A stretch of 64,000 nucleotides of DNA from contig OU452234.1 of NCBI GenBank assembly GCA_911728455.2, positions 14,147,338 through 14,211,337 on the forward strand. Reading direction: 5' to 3'. The translations under genes and the position numbers were made by a program. The DNA is from Marthasterias glacialis (Eukaryota > Echinodermata > Asteroidea > Forcipulatida > Asteriidae). The notes beneath the pieces are model-generated. The model searched no databases. It saw only the letters and a list, made by a program, of their open reading frames with translations, and was not told the DNA's origin. The first letter of the stretch is position 1. The number at the start of each line of letters is the position of its first letter. Shown here in pieces: positions 27,274-42,200 of the stretch.

Positions 27274-30200
27274 GTAAGCTTTTCATCTATCCCTCGTTAG
27301 GACTTGTCCCGAGGGGCAGGAGCCATTTTCCTGGTCAGCAGTATCAGTTTCCTGGGTCAATGTGGAAAGGAATTTGAGTCCAAAAAACCGTTACTGACGT
27401 TGATTCTTGGTTTGATCTTGCTCTATGGTTTGATGTGCCGGACCCCCCCCCCCCCCCTCTTCCCACACACACGCCCACAGTCACAAGTTTATAAACACCT
27501 GCAATTGGCCCCCTCTTACTGTCCCTCTTTTGTTACATGACTTTCCAACTGGGGACCTTCACCCAACTTGGAACCCTATTGTCCCTTTTGTTGTTGGTCC
27601 CCGGTTTGAACGGGTATACTTAACCCATCCTTAAATGTGGCAGTCCAGCCATGATTGTTCCATTATTCTCTTTTTTGAAGAATTTTTATGGGGTACCACT
27701 AGAACAAAGAAAACCTTGTGGGGTAGCATTGTTCCATTGTGTAAAATAACCCCATAAGTTGCCGTTCGTAAGCCCACAACTGTTCATCCACACCGTTAAT
27801 CATGGACCTTTTTTTTTGTTCTCCCATTATTCGGTCCTATTTTGCTTTTGAGATATCCCTATTTGTGTTGTGCACAAAAGTGAAACGAGGACGTTCTCTG
27901 TCATACCACCACCCGGATCCATTTGACCTCAGTGTCAACGGTTAGACACCCACACACACACCCAAGTGTGTATAATGACCTCCAATCGTGGACCCTGCTT
28001 TGTTTAACTCTTTGTCCTGACAAATGTGGACCCCATTGTTTTCCTTTGTGCTGGCAATCGTGGACCTATTGTCCCTTCTGACGTCCTCGGTTTCAACGTC
28101 ACTACAGTACAAGTACACACACACACATTGCGTAGATTCATTTAAACATTAGACATTGTCACAGTCCCTTCCCCTTCCGGTCTACTCATTTATGCAGAAC
28201 CCTCTATTTCCAGTTTGAAAAACAAGGGTCTAATTAACATAATAAGTGAATAAATTAAGACAGCAGACGCAAACCCAAAGGTTTACTGTACTTCTCCAGA
28301 AAGTGTTTGTTGTGAGCCTGATAATGGAGTAAGCGATTCTCGCCTGTTCCCGCGGTATGTGGACCTAGTTTAGCGATCGCGCTGGTAAATGACCATGACA
28401 CTTGCACGTTGAATTCACTCTGTTGAATTCATTACAATCGGAATTGGCTGTTAACAAGTAATGACGTTTCCACTTGTTCATGCAGTTTATCAAATTAAAA
28501 CAATGAAAAACGGGCCAATCAGATCCGAGCTCTTACTTGTGTGCTTTCGTCATTAAGTTCATTGACATGGAGTGGGCTCGAGAGGTTGGAAAACCTTGGC
28601 CAGAGAGAGAGAAAAAAGAGCGTCTTTATTGCGAGGTACTCAAACGATTTGTGGATTAATTGGTTGGGGGTGTTTTCTAAAGTGGAATCTGTTTAACACT
28701 TGTGATTGGGAGCCCAGGGGACAAACAAAATGAATTTTTATTTGCTTAAAAGGAAAAAAATAAAAGGGAAAACCAGACTTAATTCACTTAAAACAAAAAC
28801 CTTCCTTTGTACTCTGATGAGACATAACAGGAATTTGAAAATGTTTCTGACAAATATTTTATCTTATTCAAACTTTAAAAAAAAAAAAAAAAAAAAAAAA
28901 ATGACCAGATGTTAATATTTGTTCAGTTTAGCGCAAACTAATTGTAAGCCAACGTGAAATTTAAATCAACACAGTGGTATTTACAATAATCTCAATAATT
29001 CCAGGAGAAAAAAAAGATAAGTGATTGATTTGAAATTCAGAATATAATTTGGATGAAATGAGAGCCTTTATGACGATCGTTCAAACGAAGAACAATTTAC
29101 CTGAAGGATTATCCAGCTGGTTGAAGGATCCGGCATCCTCCTCTCTATCCATAGCTCTACTAGCTGGCTGGAGTTGGAACTTCGATTGAAAGCGAACACG
29201 TACCGGTGGAAAGGAAAGACGACCAGCCCGTGGCTGCACAACATCGACCGGAGAGTTGGGCAACTTTCTGCGGTATGTGAAGTGGGTCAGCGCAGATCCG
29301 AAAACGGCCCCCGGGCGAAATTACTAGTTTGGGCCCGGCGAATTTGGACGCGTTTAGGGCCTGTCACGGGTCTACCTTTACACGTCTTTCAATTATGTGA
29401 TGGAATGTCGGAAAATAAGTACACCTGAATTCTGAGATTATGAACAACTGTGCCAGTTATTGTTTCCAATATAATTTTGCTCAATACATATTTGACCCTA
29501 TTTTTTTTTTTACATTCCTTTAAGAACTACTTCAATGAAATTTAAATCAATAAATCTATGGAATAAATCAATCTATAAATCAACTGAGTGTATTTATTTT
29601 TTATTTATTTATTTATTTCTTATTTCATTTTTACATTCCGGGGAACTGTTTCTGTTCGACAAGACAAACTTTTGACATTTGAAGTATCTTCTCTAATTTG
29701 CTAGAGCGTTCATGTAGAGATTGTTTGTTGTACTTGTTTTCTTCTTTTGTTTCAGAAACATATATTATAAGTTATGGTAGTAGACATCCAAAGAAATCTG
29801 GCTTACAAAACATAACTTCACATAATAATTACAATATACGCGCTATTCCATCAAGATCATAAGATGACTAATTTGCCTTGTAATTGTTGTTGTTGTTGTC
29901 GTCGTCGCTCGTGATGTTGTTTGTCCAAATAGCGCCACCTTGTGGTCAGTTTGGATGATTAATTCTTCGTTTCTGTCTACTATAAAATTTAGAGTCACTG
30001 CTCGCTGTCCTGGGTGTTTCAAATGTAGGCCTATATGAATATGTACGGTAAACAACATATTTGACGATTTCTTCATATTTTACAAACCTTAAAGCTGATG
30101 TAAATTACTTTAGTGTTTATATTTATCTATCACTATTGTGGTAATGACAATCTTAATACAATACAACTATAATGCCAAAATGGCCCCCACTCCTTCAGTA

Positions 30201-33200
30201 CTGGATACGAAAGACCCCAGTCACGATTACTAGTTCACCCCCCCCCCCCCCTTCCCCATAAAGCCAGACATTATAAACAGGGCCGCTTTATTATTAAAAC
30301 TTTGACATTTATATTTTTATTTTCTGTTAATTAAAAAGGCAAATGTAGGATTCCTTTGGATACTGTAAAGGTCAGTGTATTACAGGATGGCTGCAAAGTA
30401 ATCCATGCATCTCCAAAATGACGATCATGTGTTATGCCAGGCAGAAAGCTCTGGCTATACAGACAGGTGTTTTGTTCTAGAGAAAAAATTGTCAACGGTC
30501 TTTTTTTTCTTATGTTGTTAATAAGTAGAATCCATTCCTGGGTGTAAGGTGGATCAATATCTCTTGAAAAACACAATTTTTGAAGAGATATGGGGAAAGA
30601 TAACTTGTTATCTGCTGTTGCCATGGCAACTTCTATTAACGTCAAATATGCGTGATCATTTTTACTCAGATCTGTGTTTACTATATAATTCGATCAAATA
30701 AAAACCAGAACGTAGATTTCTGCAAATCCAAATCTGATATAGGTTAGTTGTATCTGCATGGATGCTCTGCAGTTGTATGTATACGGTTGACATGGTTAAG
30801 AATGGTTCATTTGCTGTTAACACAATTGGATTGTGTTCTGCCTGCGTGTCGGATCGAGCCAGCCACAACTGCAGCAGTGAATATCTCTCTAAGGAATTTC
30901 AGTTTTAGTAATTTTCTTACGGATCAATGATTATATTACTTCTCACAGCTTCAAAACAAGCAAGAACCGAGTCCATTTTTATGGGTTTGTTAATAGCAGG
31001 CTACCAAGGGATTATTCTGCTTAGCAGAAATAGGCAGGATACCAGGCACTACAAGTGACATTGCAGATTGTCTGGTAACCTGTATCTGCTAAACAGATTA
31101 TTACATGCTCAGCAAATAATATGTGGAGTTATTAAACAGCTTGATATAATTGACCGCTGGATTTGTAATCACAGCCCCACCTATAATCTGATAAGACATT
31201 CCGATATACGGTCGTCATCTTCGCATCCTCCTCCCCCTCATCTGCAAGATGAGCTAATTGATGGAGCGTGTTGCATCCTCCATCCCTATACATTATTCAT
31301 CAGATGTCATTTAAGTTGCATCTGTGTGATAGGATTGGCCGCAGGGAGTAGGGCCCCTCAAGCCACTCCTTAAGCTGTAAATTAACGTATTTCATCAAGA
31401 GATTTCATAGCCGGAGCTGCTCTCCCTTTTGCTAAATCAATCCGGACTAGAGGGCCCGATCGATAACCGTTTGAGGGGAATAGAAGGGGATAACCAAGTA
31501 CAACACCATGAATTAAACTTGCCCCCAAGTCATATCTACCGTGGACGAGGATTCCGATTTTTTTTTATACATATATATATATGTGAAGTACCTATAGGGT
31601 TGTTCCTCATTACCAGTGACGAGCTCTTCCCGGGTCTGGTACCACAGGCGTGGTGCAAGGGACCCTATTTTCTTAATTTACAATGCTGAGTGTCCCCTCA
31701 ATGTCTTCAGACGTGACGGGAATCTTTCCATGAATACAATGAATTTTCATGGATTTTTTTTTCTCTCTCTCTCTCTCTCCTCTTCTTTATTCTGTATTAT
31801 GAAAGACAAACATCTGATGGACGGGCGAGGGCTGTAAAAACAAATGGAAAAGTTTGAATTGGAAATTGTAAAGATAATTGGACGGAGGCTCGTATCGGGC
31901 TACACAATAGATTGACAGTAGAGGGCTGGGATAAAGAACTCAGTCGTTTGATTGGCCGTTGTGTGTCTGGCTGCCCATAGTTTATTTTCCTAGGATGGTT
32001 TAAGGCAACTTAATTCCAATGCTCCAGGAGATGTAGGTTGGTAACCTTTGTTTTCTATGATTGCCCTGGCCTTAAGACTTCCTTTGTATGAAATGAGGTT
32101 TTCATCTGGAACGGATCTCATGTGAAACAACTTCCTGCGGAACAATAAGGTTTCATTTGGGCTTCTCTTAGAAAAAAAAGCTCCAGTTTCATTTGTAATT
32201 GTCTTACATCTGCCAAAAAGTAGAGTTTTTTTATTGCTAAGTGGGGAAATATCCAACGTCAAACTTACTGATCCCAAGTGGACGGTACTTTGTAGTGTTA
32301 CAAACGACCTTAGTTGACGATGGTTCCAATATAAATTAATTCACAGAATTCTTGCTAGAATATTTTTTTCTTTCGGGGTACCGCTGGCACAAAGAAATCC
32401 TGGCTTGATTAATACTTGTCGATAGTTGTGTATTTAAGTTGAAAAGTTAATTGGAATAAGATATTTCCTCAGGAAGAAAAATAAAACAAAACAAACACAG
32501 ATTTCCTTTTGGAAAAGAGGCTTCCTATGGAGACTTCCTGTGTATAATAATAACAGTATAACAATACTATACCGGACTTCCATAATACCCCAGGTGACAT
32601 TTTTTTGCCAGAGTGATTTAGATCCCTGGATCGAGAGTACTGTATTATGAATTTAGGCTTTTTGTATATGAAACGGAAGTTCTGTTGAGGCAAGAAATCC
32701 TATAAGAAACAAAACTTCCTAAAAAGAGCGAAACTTCCTTTAGCTAGATAGTTCTTCCGTCGAAACTCATCTCCCTCTCTATAAGGGCACTCGGGTCAAA
32801 CATCACAAAAAACAATGATCCGAGAGGGAAATATTTTATAGCAAAATGAGCAGGAACATAAAAAATATTCAGACTAAATATACCGCTGGAAACCCGCGTG
32901 TATAGTGCAAGAATTAAAGGACATGAACTTTCGCCGCTAAAGGTTAAATACAGTTCCACAGTGCCATTACTGAGAAAAAAAGTTCAAAGTGAATTGAGAT
33001 TAATGAAACCATTTACCTCGTCAGAGATTCACCCGGGATATCACTTTGAAGACGAGACGTAAAAAGAACCTTATCGTGCCGTTTTAACAAGATTAATACG
33101 GAGGATGATAAATGTCATCTTCAGTTTACATTATTATCTACCGTACCTGATGCAAAAAAAAGTACTTACCATAGAAATAACCTGCTTAGCCGAAACGGGT

Positions 33201-36200
33201 AAGCAGCCAAATTGTCATGCCATTGACAGTGTTGTGACTGATACCCCGCTATAATTTTGCTGAGGAAATGATTTGGCCAAGTAAAATTATTTGCTGAACA
33301 GTTTTATGAAATTGACCACAGAATTGCAAAGGTTACCGTGAATTTAGCAGAGGAATAGGCCTAAGCCAAGATTGATTCATGGTCTATCAGAGTTTACTAA
33401 ACAAACTTAAGAATTTGTTGCTTCCCAAAATTATTAACTTTATAGATATGAAAATCGGATGGACCATATTTTGCTTATCTAATGTTTTATTAAGACGTGT
33501 ACGGTCGTTACGCATTAAACACTGTACAAGAAACGAGTTATTGTTCACACGTGCGTCTACTCTATGCAGAGTGTGAGCAATCTTCGCCATGCCCTCCCTA
33601 ATGCATGCGCAGTCATATCCAGACGGCCGCAAATCCCAGGGTCGCCATAAATTCATCAAGTTGATCTTTCAATAATCGTGGAATTATTTTTTGTCTTTTT
33701 TTTTTTTGGGGGGGGGGGGGGTTCAGTGTTCAAATTTCACGTTTTAATGCTTCCATTTGCATCAATGCGATTAATCAAGAAAAATCACGAACGGTGCGTC
33801 TTTAATTAAAAACTGAACTCTAAATCCAACCATCCAGCCAAATTGAAAGTATAATCGCTAGTATTATTATTATTATTACCCTAAACAAAATATTTCAAAC
33901 AGACGGGCACACGGGGATCGTTAAATGTGCCTGGAATCGCTTTAGGGGCACCGCAAGGGTCGACTTTTAGACCAGTATTGTATTCAAATCACGGGTCAAA
34001 AGGAGAGGGTGAAATCCAATTTTCTCGGTAAAAAATATGGAATAAAATCAATTAATCCGCCCGTTCAAGTGAAATAATCTCATTTTTAAAGAAGCTTATA
34101 GTTGATAGACCTGGGGTATAGTGACGGTTTATCCAACCAACCCATAAACCAGCACGACTCGATAATAATGGCTTAACTTCAAGCCCTACAGTCAATCGAC
34201 TGCATAGAATATGGCATACACACCAGTGCGACCTGCTGGCTGGGCGTAAAACCCTATCAGATGCCTTAGTTAAAGACCATTCGCAATAGCATTCGCTTGA
34301 AACTTGAGGGCCAAGTTGAGACAAATTTCAGTTTGTGTGAAACACACCCTTCGATCTTTCTGACTAGCCATCATTTTCTTTTTTTTTTTTTTTATACTGA
34401 AAAACAAAGTGGGGGGAAAATACCGTGTAGTCAGACAAAATTAACTGCTTGTAGTTAATGCTTAATTGAAGGGACAGACTGTGACGCGTGATGGGACTAA
34501 CTTACGGTATGGAAATTAATCTTCTTAAAGTACCAAATGGAGCGGGATCTTTTTCACAAAATGCACTGATGTTTTAAGTGTGGAAGTTAACGCAGTATCA
34601 CGAAACGATATATAGCACTAAACAATCCGCATGATCGAAACACGAAACCATAATACAAAGAAACCGGTTTGGCTGAACAGCAATACGTGAGCACATCTTG
34701 AATATATTTCCAGCGATATTTCCTTACTTTGCATCGCCCAGAATCCTTTCAATAAATTACCTGGCATCGTTTTACCCCCCTTTCCTGTTCCTCATCGTGA
34801 ATTAATTCAGTTGTATCAACAGTATATGGAACGAATTCATTTTGATCCAAGTTAAGACTCGACATGGATCAAGATATGTGTGTGTGGTTATTTATAGACG
34901 TCATGCCAACCTGTCTTGTTGGTCGCTGTGTGTTCTGGAAATCGAGTTCTCTACGAATTAAAACCTTTTGGGGGAAATAACAATCTCACGACTTCGCCGG
35001 TGGGATGGACGGAGAAGCTGAAGACAACCGTCTACTTAATGGAACTCCCAAACGCTGACAGCACGCGTGATGCTGTACTTTGAATTAATCCTAGCGTAAC
35101 ATCATAACAAATCTAGCCGCGGAGTAACCTTTAGACGCAAGAGAGGAACCTCGTCTCGGGGAGGTGGCTTTTTACCCGTTTATACAATTGGTAATAAAAC
35201 ATCGTATCGCGTCGTGAAAGCTTCAAAACTCACAGTCGGAGAAAATTGTGCCAGTTCCATCACACTACGCGAGGCGTGATCTTATAACGAGTGGGTAAAT
35301 GGGAACTTGTATCGGTGCAATGTTCCAGACAATTTAAAGTGATGATGCGGTGGCTGAATTTCGCACTCCTGCACATGTCGATCTTCTTCCCGTGCCGCAG
35401 TGGGATGTCACCACAAAAAAACAGCAGTGTGCTTGTTAACTGATGAATGTATAAACAATAATAATTGATGAATATGATTTCAGCCTGTTTTTTGTGTTAC
35501 AATGTACGTTTGTGTTGTTAGATATTATTTGCAATCATTTTGCCTTTTGAACCAAAGACGGCGCTCGTATTGAGCCAAGCCAGCTGTGCACAGTTTTAAG
35601 TCTGTTGACCTGCCAATGCTACAGCAATTTAATAATGCATTGCAATAAACCAGGGTCCAAAAACAGTTTTAAAGAGCAAGATGAAGACATTATCTATCTT
35701 ATGTCAAAATGTAACCAAGCCTATGCCCTTTTAACCAACCCCCTCCCTGTGATCAAAAGATCCGCCCACGTGACTAAGCTGCGAATTTTGTTTTGTTTTT
35801 GTTTTACCGCCATGTTCCGCCGCGAAATGTGATTAAAAATAGTGCTTCATCTAATGAGACAACCCAATTTGTCCAACCTGGTTGCTCTTTACCTGGAATC
35901 GCCCGTGTGATTTTTCTAGTTTACAGGCAAGCTGATATTCTTTATGACAGTCCTGGAAAGTTATCACACAAGGAAAGGTTTATTCAGACGCATCTCAACG
36001 CCTGAAAACAAAAAAGTTGACGGTTCTTTGGCGCCGAATACCTCTATATAATTATCTTAAATGTTATCAGCTCTGGGCAATCCGCTGTTTTATTTGCGGT
36101 AAAGTTGTTATTAAATCTCGATGTCTCGTCGTGACGCCGGGTTTGGCTTTGGGTGAGGAAAGATCAGTTTTCATTGGGAAATCTGTAACATTTGGAGGTA

Positions 36201-39200
36201 AGCACGGAGCATACGCTGGACTTGAAACGCTGGCTGATACATCAAGTTAAAGTGAAACTGTGCGAGCACGTCTTGATTCCTGCTGCTCTGCTCTGCTCTG
36301 CAAAGTGGCTGTTCGACTCTCCCATATGATACCTGCACGCTGAGGAGTTACCCTTGATTTGGCCTACTTTAGAGTGGGCTGTGTGAAGTCTGCGATAGCT
36401 CGTGGCAATTTCAAACAATATCCAAAAAAAAAGAGCGTGGGTTTACAAAGTGTAGGGCCGCTCCAAGTACAGATCGATGTGTTTACATTCAGTCAAATTA
36501 AAACGTCTATTGTTCGTTGCCATTTCACTGCAATCCATTATATTTCCATTCAATAAAACATTGTGAGTTTAAGCAGATGCCTGTGCATTGTTATGTTATT
36601 GTAGGTTTGTTTTTGTGGCCGCTTGTATGCATGTTGGGGGGGGGGGGGGGGGGTAGGAGTTGCAGGTGATGAGACGTTGCGTCAAAAACCTCATCGTGGT
36701 GTTCAAACTGCCCATGTAACCACACAATGTAAAATAGATTGATTCATGTGTACTAAATTAATATTTTGATCCTAATTCTGGTTTCTTTGGTGTAGGTTAT
36801 TACATCTTCGCTCCGTCCTCTTACAATGAAACCCAGATTGGCCAGGTGACTCGGTTCTCTTTTCCCGTCTATCAGCTAAAGGAGGGTCACGGCAGCCTCA
36901 GGTAAGTCACTCCACCTCAAGGGGGTAACACCCGCTTCCCGCCCACGCACGCCGACACCCCCTACTCATTAGTTCATCAAAAGAACCTCCAGAAAACAAG
37001 AAGCATGCTGAGACAACGTCCCAAATTAATCTGAGAAAGTCCGACCCCTCTGAAGGGAGCTACGTCAGCGAGCAAACTCCCCAGTCCAAACAGGTCCCTG
37101 AATTCAGCTGCCATAAATCGACCCTCATTGTAAAGCGGGGAACAAGACAAAAATCCTAAGTTGTTTTTCTTCTTGGAACTGAGTTGATTGAGGTGACTTC
37201 CCAACCCATATGGGGATCCATCCAAGTGTTTGTTCTTTAATAAGCTGTGCTTCCCCTGGTCGCCCCGTGACGGTAAATAACAGAATAAGAACACCGTGAC
37301 TTATTGGATTCAGACGCCGATCCATTCTCCCAAGACAACTTCCTGACAGATTTTCCACAGTTTTTTTTCCCCCCGCCGAAATTCCCTGACGGTTGTTCGG
37401 CCAGACAGCTTTTTTTGAAAGGGCCGAACGAATACTGGGGGAAAAAACACCATAACATCATTTTGCAGTGTGTGATTTAACAAGTGCCTCGATGAAAGTG
37501 ACAGTGCCTATCAGCTGTGGAATTGAGGCCATGAATTGGACGTTGGTGGCGTGCTTTCCCCCCTGCTGAATTTAACTCGCCAAAGCTCTTTCAGTGGATG
37601 GTTTCAACCTTCAGAAATATCCAATCGATAATTCAATCAAAGTCATATTTTCTGGAGAGGGTTGGGAGGAATTGTTTGTAGATGAGTTATTGAACTGGCA
37701 AAATTTGATTACGGAAGTGTGGCCGTTAATAAAGACCTCTATCGACATTCATGCCACCAACATATTTGTCGCGTTCCCTGTCAATATTATGTACAGCAAC
37801 CATTGCTATGATTTCGTTCTTTAAGAGACCCCTGACTATTTGACTTCCAGCCTCAGTTTGATAACACTGATGTGATTAATGGGAACTCTCAGATGGCTGC
37901 TCAATCAAAAACGTTTATGTGTAATAATGTTTTGCAGTTTTTTTTTGCAGTTTGTTTTTAAGGATTCCCTTCTTTTTTTTTTAATCGATTCAAACAAACA
38001 AAAATTCCCCATTGAAAATCAGTACGACAGTGGCCATTTCGGACTGCAGAAAAAAAAACTTACGGGAAATTTTGAACACTCCCTCCGTGGTTGAACCACG
38101 TGTCGATATTCGCTACATGCGAAGTGCACTTGCATAGCACTGTGCATGCTGCCATTGTGTAGGGGCCAATTGCATACAACTGTTAATAGACCGATCCACT
38201 AAGCCCCGCCCCCAAACGTATTGACCAATCAAGCGTTTGCTACATCACCACTGTACACGCGGGCAGCACGGTGTGCTTCTCTTCATTGCCACACTGCACG
38301 ACATGAACGCGCGCGCTATAAGTACGCGCACTCATGTTTACAATTTTCCATTAGGATTTTATTTTGCCGGACTTATGTCGGACTTTCGGTGGCGTAGTCA
38401 AGGCTGTGATTGGTCAACACGTAATGGAGCGGGGTTTAATGGATGGGTCTATTTAGCAGGCAAATCTACTAACAGGCAAAAAGCTGCTAGCTGGAACAGG
38501 TTACCAGCTAAAATGTTCCATATTGTTACATACGTTGTTTACGCTGGTCCTCCAAAAATGTCTGTTTAGCAAAAACAATTGCTTTAAGTAGGTCTGGGAA
38601 ACAGCAGCTGCGTAGCCAGGATTGTTTCACTCTGTAGGGGGGGGGGGGGCACAAGGGAGAGGGATACATTGCTTTCCAGTGAAGGGCAGGGCCACTTTTT
38701 TAATGAGTTTCATGTATCTGGATTTTTTCACGGTGGCACCTGTGGGCACTGGAAAATTATAGGGGGGCACCTCGCCGCTGCAGCCCCGATTATTTTAATT
38801 GTTCAAATACATTTTCAACAACCGTGCCCTGCCCCCCCCCCCCCCCAATTCTTTATAGAACGAGCACTCTTTATTGGAGTGTTTAATTTCCGCCTTTCCA
38901 CTAACCAGTATTTTTGTATTGGGTAGGTTCTTTTACCACATGTGGGATGGCTACGAACCGGATCGACTCGGCACTCTGACGGTGTACGCGTGTCACGGAT
39001 TGCCGCTGTGGTCACGTGAGAGAAGGCAGCGCGATAAGTGGCTGGGTACCGGCGAACTGGACATTTACTGCGAGCAACCATTTGAGGTAAACTTGTGCCC
39101 GTTAATTTAAAGGGTTTGTTGTGTGTGTTTCATGTGTGGCTTGACGGCTACGACTACGCATACATGAGTGTTAATTGTATGTCTTAACATTGCAAGCATA

Positions 39201-42200
39201 TCCACTAGCCTCTAGCCACAGCCACAAACACAGACAATGGCGGCTATAAGCCGTGTTCAAATAGGCAGCTGCGGCTGTTACTGCGGCTGTTGCTAAGGGT
39301 GATGCTATGGGCTTCCTTATGGCTTAGTGTGATGCTTTGGCCTTCCTTATGGCTAGGGGTGTTGCTATGGGTTTCCTTATGGCTTAAGGTGTTGCTATGG
39401 GTTTCCGTATGGCTTAGGGTGATGCTATGGGCTTTTTATGGCTAAGAGTGTTGCTATGGACTTCCTTGTGGCTTAAGGTGATGCTATGGGCTTCCTTATG
39501 GCTAAGGGTGTTGCTATGGGCTTCCTTATGGCTTAAGGTGATGCTATGGGCTTCCTTGTGGCTAAGGGTGTTGCTCAGGGCTTCCGTATGGCTAAGGGTG
39601 TTGCTATGGGATTCATTATGGCTAAGGGTGTTGCTATGGGCTTCCTTTTGGCTTAGTGTGTTGCTGTGGGCTTCCTATCCTTCAACGCTTGTTAACGTGG
39701 CAATCAAGCCGCAGTCGCAGCCACTTATTCGGACACGTCCTTATCCTGTTGGTAAGTGATGACGTTTTGGTTTACATGGTATACATATATGTACATGAAC
39801 ATTCGTTTACACAGCACTTCCGGCTGCAAAACGTCATCGCTTACATATATATGTTTTCAGTTTTCATGTCTATAGGTTACCGGTGCGCTTGTTGCGTCAG
39901 TTTTCTTCGGCACAGGATTCACCTTCCATGACATCACAATTCCAAATCACAATTAAATACACTAAACACCTTCGTTTATCAGAGTATTCCAATCAACCGC
40001 AGCACCTTGTAAACCCTTATAAGGTGCGCACAAAAAATGGGTCTCATAATTCAAAAGCTTCAAAAACCTGTCGTGAAAAATGACAATAATAAGCGCCTTG
40101 AGTACCTAATTGCTGGTAGATACGTGCGCTATACAAGACTCGGGTATTATTGTTATTACTCGTCTCCTCAAACTTAATTGTTGCTGACATGACTGTACTC
40201 GACTAGTTAGTCAGTTATATTGGCTGTCGATCTGTCAGTTCTTTACCTGTTTGTGTATGCTAGACACGTGTGCGCTTCTATTCCACTGGTCAAATACTCG
40301 TAGTGGAGAGGGCCACCTTTAAAGTGAAATATATCCACGGTTAATAGAAAAAAATGAATTATGCTGTTATTGGAAACTTGAGATGTTCATAGAGAAGAAG
40401 ACAAAACTTCTGTAGGGTGCATATATTTGACTGTTTCGATGCCTTGGGGATAACTCGATGAAGTCCCCGTTCGACCGTGACTCATTAGAACTTAACACTT
40501 CCCATTAATACCAGGCCCTTGCATATAGAGCAAGGCACGGCGTGCATGCTCAAATCAGGCATTAGCGTTCTCCATAAAACATAGTTTTTATGCATCACTT
40601 AATTCATATGAGTAACTCTTCAAGATATCTGGACGTTCCACTCGGTGGAAAGTCGTTGTGGTTTCGTGAAGGACTTTTATTAAACGGTATTTATCATTGA
40701 AATTTGATCGACTATTCTTCACGACTGACGGTCTTTCATTTGTGTGTAAGGTCCGGATAAACCGAACCGAATATGTTTTTTTTTTGGAAGTTCGTACAGA
40801 GGGCCATATACAAAATCGCAAATGAACGTTTGTATGCCCCCCAAAAAGGGATATTGAATAAATGACTTTGAAAATTGAATCGCTATTAAAGTTGTAAACA
40901 AAAGAAATGGGCAATTTTATGGGTTGAAAATCTTTTAAGTGACGCTTTTTAAATTCAAATTCCACAATGTGTTCGCCAGTGTGATGAATATTTGCCATAG
41001 CAACGTATGAGCTTAAAGTGACAATTTCTGATTTCATTGACATCAAAGTGGGACCAGCTTTCCCCTTTAAAGGAGCAGGATTTGGTGTAGACTTAATTAT
41101 GAAATCCTTCCACGTTATGAAAAGAATACGCACGCCAAATCAGAACATATACCTCCCGGCAACTCACAGTCCCCGAGATCGAATGAAAACAATCATTAAA
41201 ATGTTTTTAGAAAAAATATTGGCACCCATTTTGAGATAGGGTGACTGGAAGCCCGGGTATGTTTGATTATTCAACGCTGCGGGCGCTTTTCGCAGCACAA
41301 CAAAGATGGCGTCTTATCGCTTTGTGTGATCGGTTAGGCCGTGGGCCTTGTGGGTTTTATACCTCCCCCATCTGGCGGCCCGCTCTACATTCGAGTTTTT
41401 ATTTTCAAAAGGACGATTGCTTGGCTGAAAAGACTGGGGATGAAAAGTGATTCTTATCACAAAGCGAAGATGGGATGGCCTTTCTCTGCCGGAGCTAACT
41501 GGGCCTTTCTCCCTTGGGCGAAACTAGCTCAGGTTCGAGACGACCGGGAGTTAAAAATAATTTTACAAACTCTTCACTTTGAACATCTTTGTTCCGTGGA
41601 GATGGTGGAAAATAGCGGTTATTGTTTGAACTTCCGATCGCATGCACTTGACCGAGTATTTGGCTAGAGTATGAAAAGCAATACGAACTGTGCGGTTTGA
41701 TTACATTCTCGTCTCTTAGGCATTTTGAGAAACAGTGGCTTCGGCTATGGATTCGGCTTAGGGCTTCATCATCCATGCCACTTTGTTTTTGACATCCGCA
41801 AGGGGATTCAAAATGGCAGACGTGGGAGCTTGTTCTGGTGTGGAAAAGGCTACTCGTGATATGTAGCTTTTGCTGTTCATGCAAAGACAGTTTTTACTGT
41901 CATATTTTGGCCATCATCATGATTTCGTAAACCAAGTGCAAAAGGACAATAAGTATTAAGATGGTACTAGTACTCACAAAGAATTCTTATACTTTTGTTT
42001 GCAGCTTATATTCGAGGTAATTCGAGGTGGATACGACAGTGACATTGCAGTTGATGACATCCGATTTGTAGATATCTACCAATCACCACGTAAGTTTGTA
42101 AAACATGACGCTTGAAGTTTGGCTCTAAGATGCTCAATAGAGGGCGTTGTGTACCTTCCTGATTATGCTATTCGAGGCAGGGTGCCTACAGATTGCATGC

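Larger units (their letters stand above)
27274..36795 (+). other. Intron A/B of gene 1 (about 9.5 kb)
   Basis: This intron separates two MAM exons. It holds a degenerate 'caatcgtggaccc' array (27540-28100), a 25-base A tract at 28877, an ATTT microsatellite (29586-29622), C and G homopolymers (27443, 30238, 33708), a cluster of ACTTCC motifs (32070-32740) and several short AT-rich stretches. No additional exon with good splice sites and domain content was seen. Alternative exons cannot be excluded without transcript data. Confidence 0.7.
36902..38926 (+). other. Intron B/C of gene 1
   Basis: It holds an inverted-repeat miniature element (38189-38450) and a poly(G)-bearing repeat (about 38610-38650), with an opposite C run at 38832-38846 just before the next exon. 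No further exon was recognised. Confidence 0.75.
39087..42004 (+). other. Intron C/D of gene 1
   Basis: It contains a 30-base-unit minisatellite (39297-39675), the 3' end of a SINE (about 40085-40165) and a minus-strand open frame of 181 codons (40588-41133) that I do not recognise. Otherwise it is AT-rich sequence without visible exons. Confidence 0.7.

Noticed and set aside
39427-39759. Open frame of 110 codons rich in Leu and Trp
   Set aside because: It is produced entirely by the 30-base minisatellite, whose period is a multiple of three.
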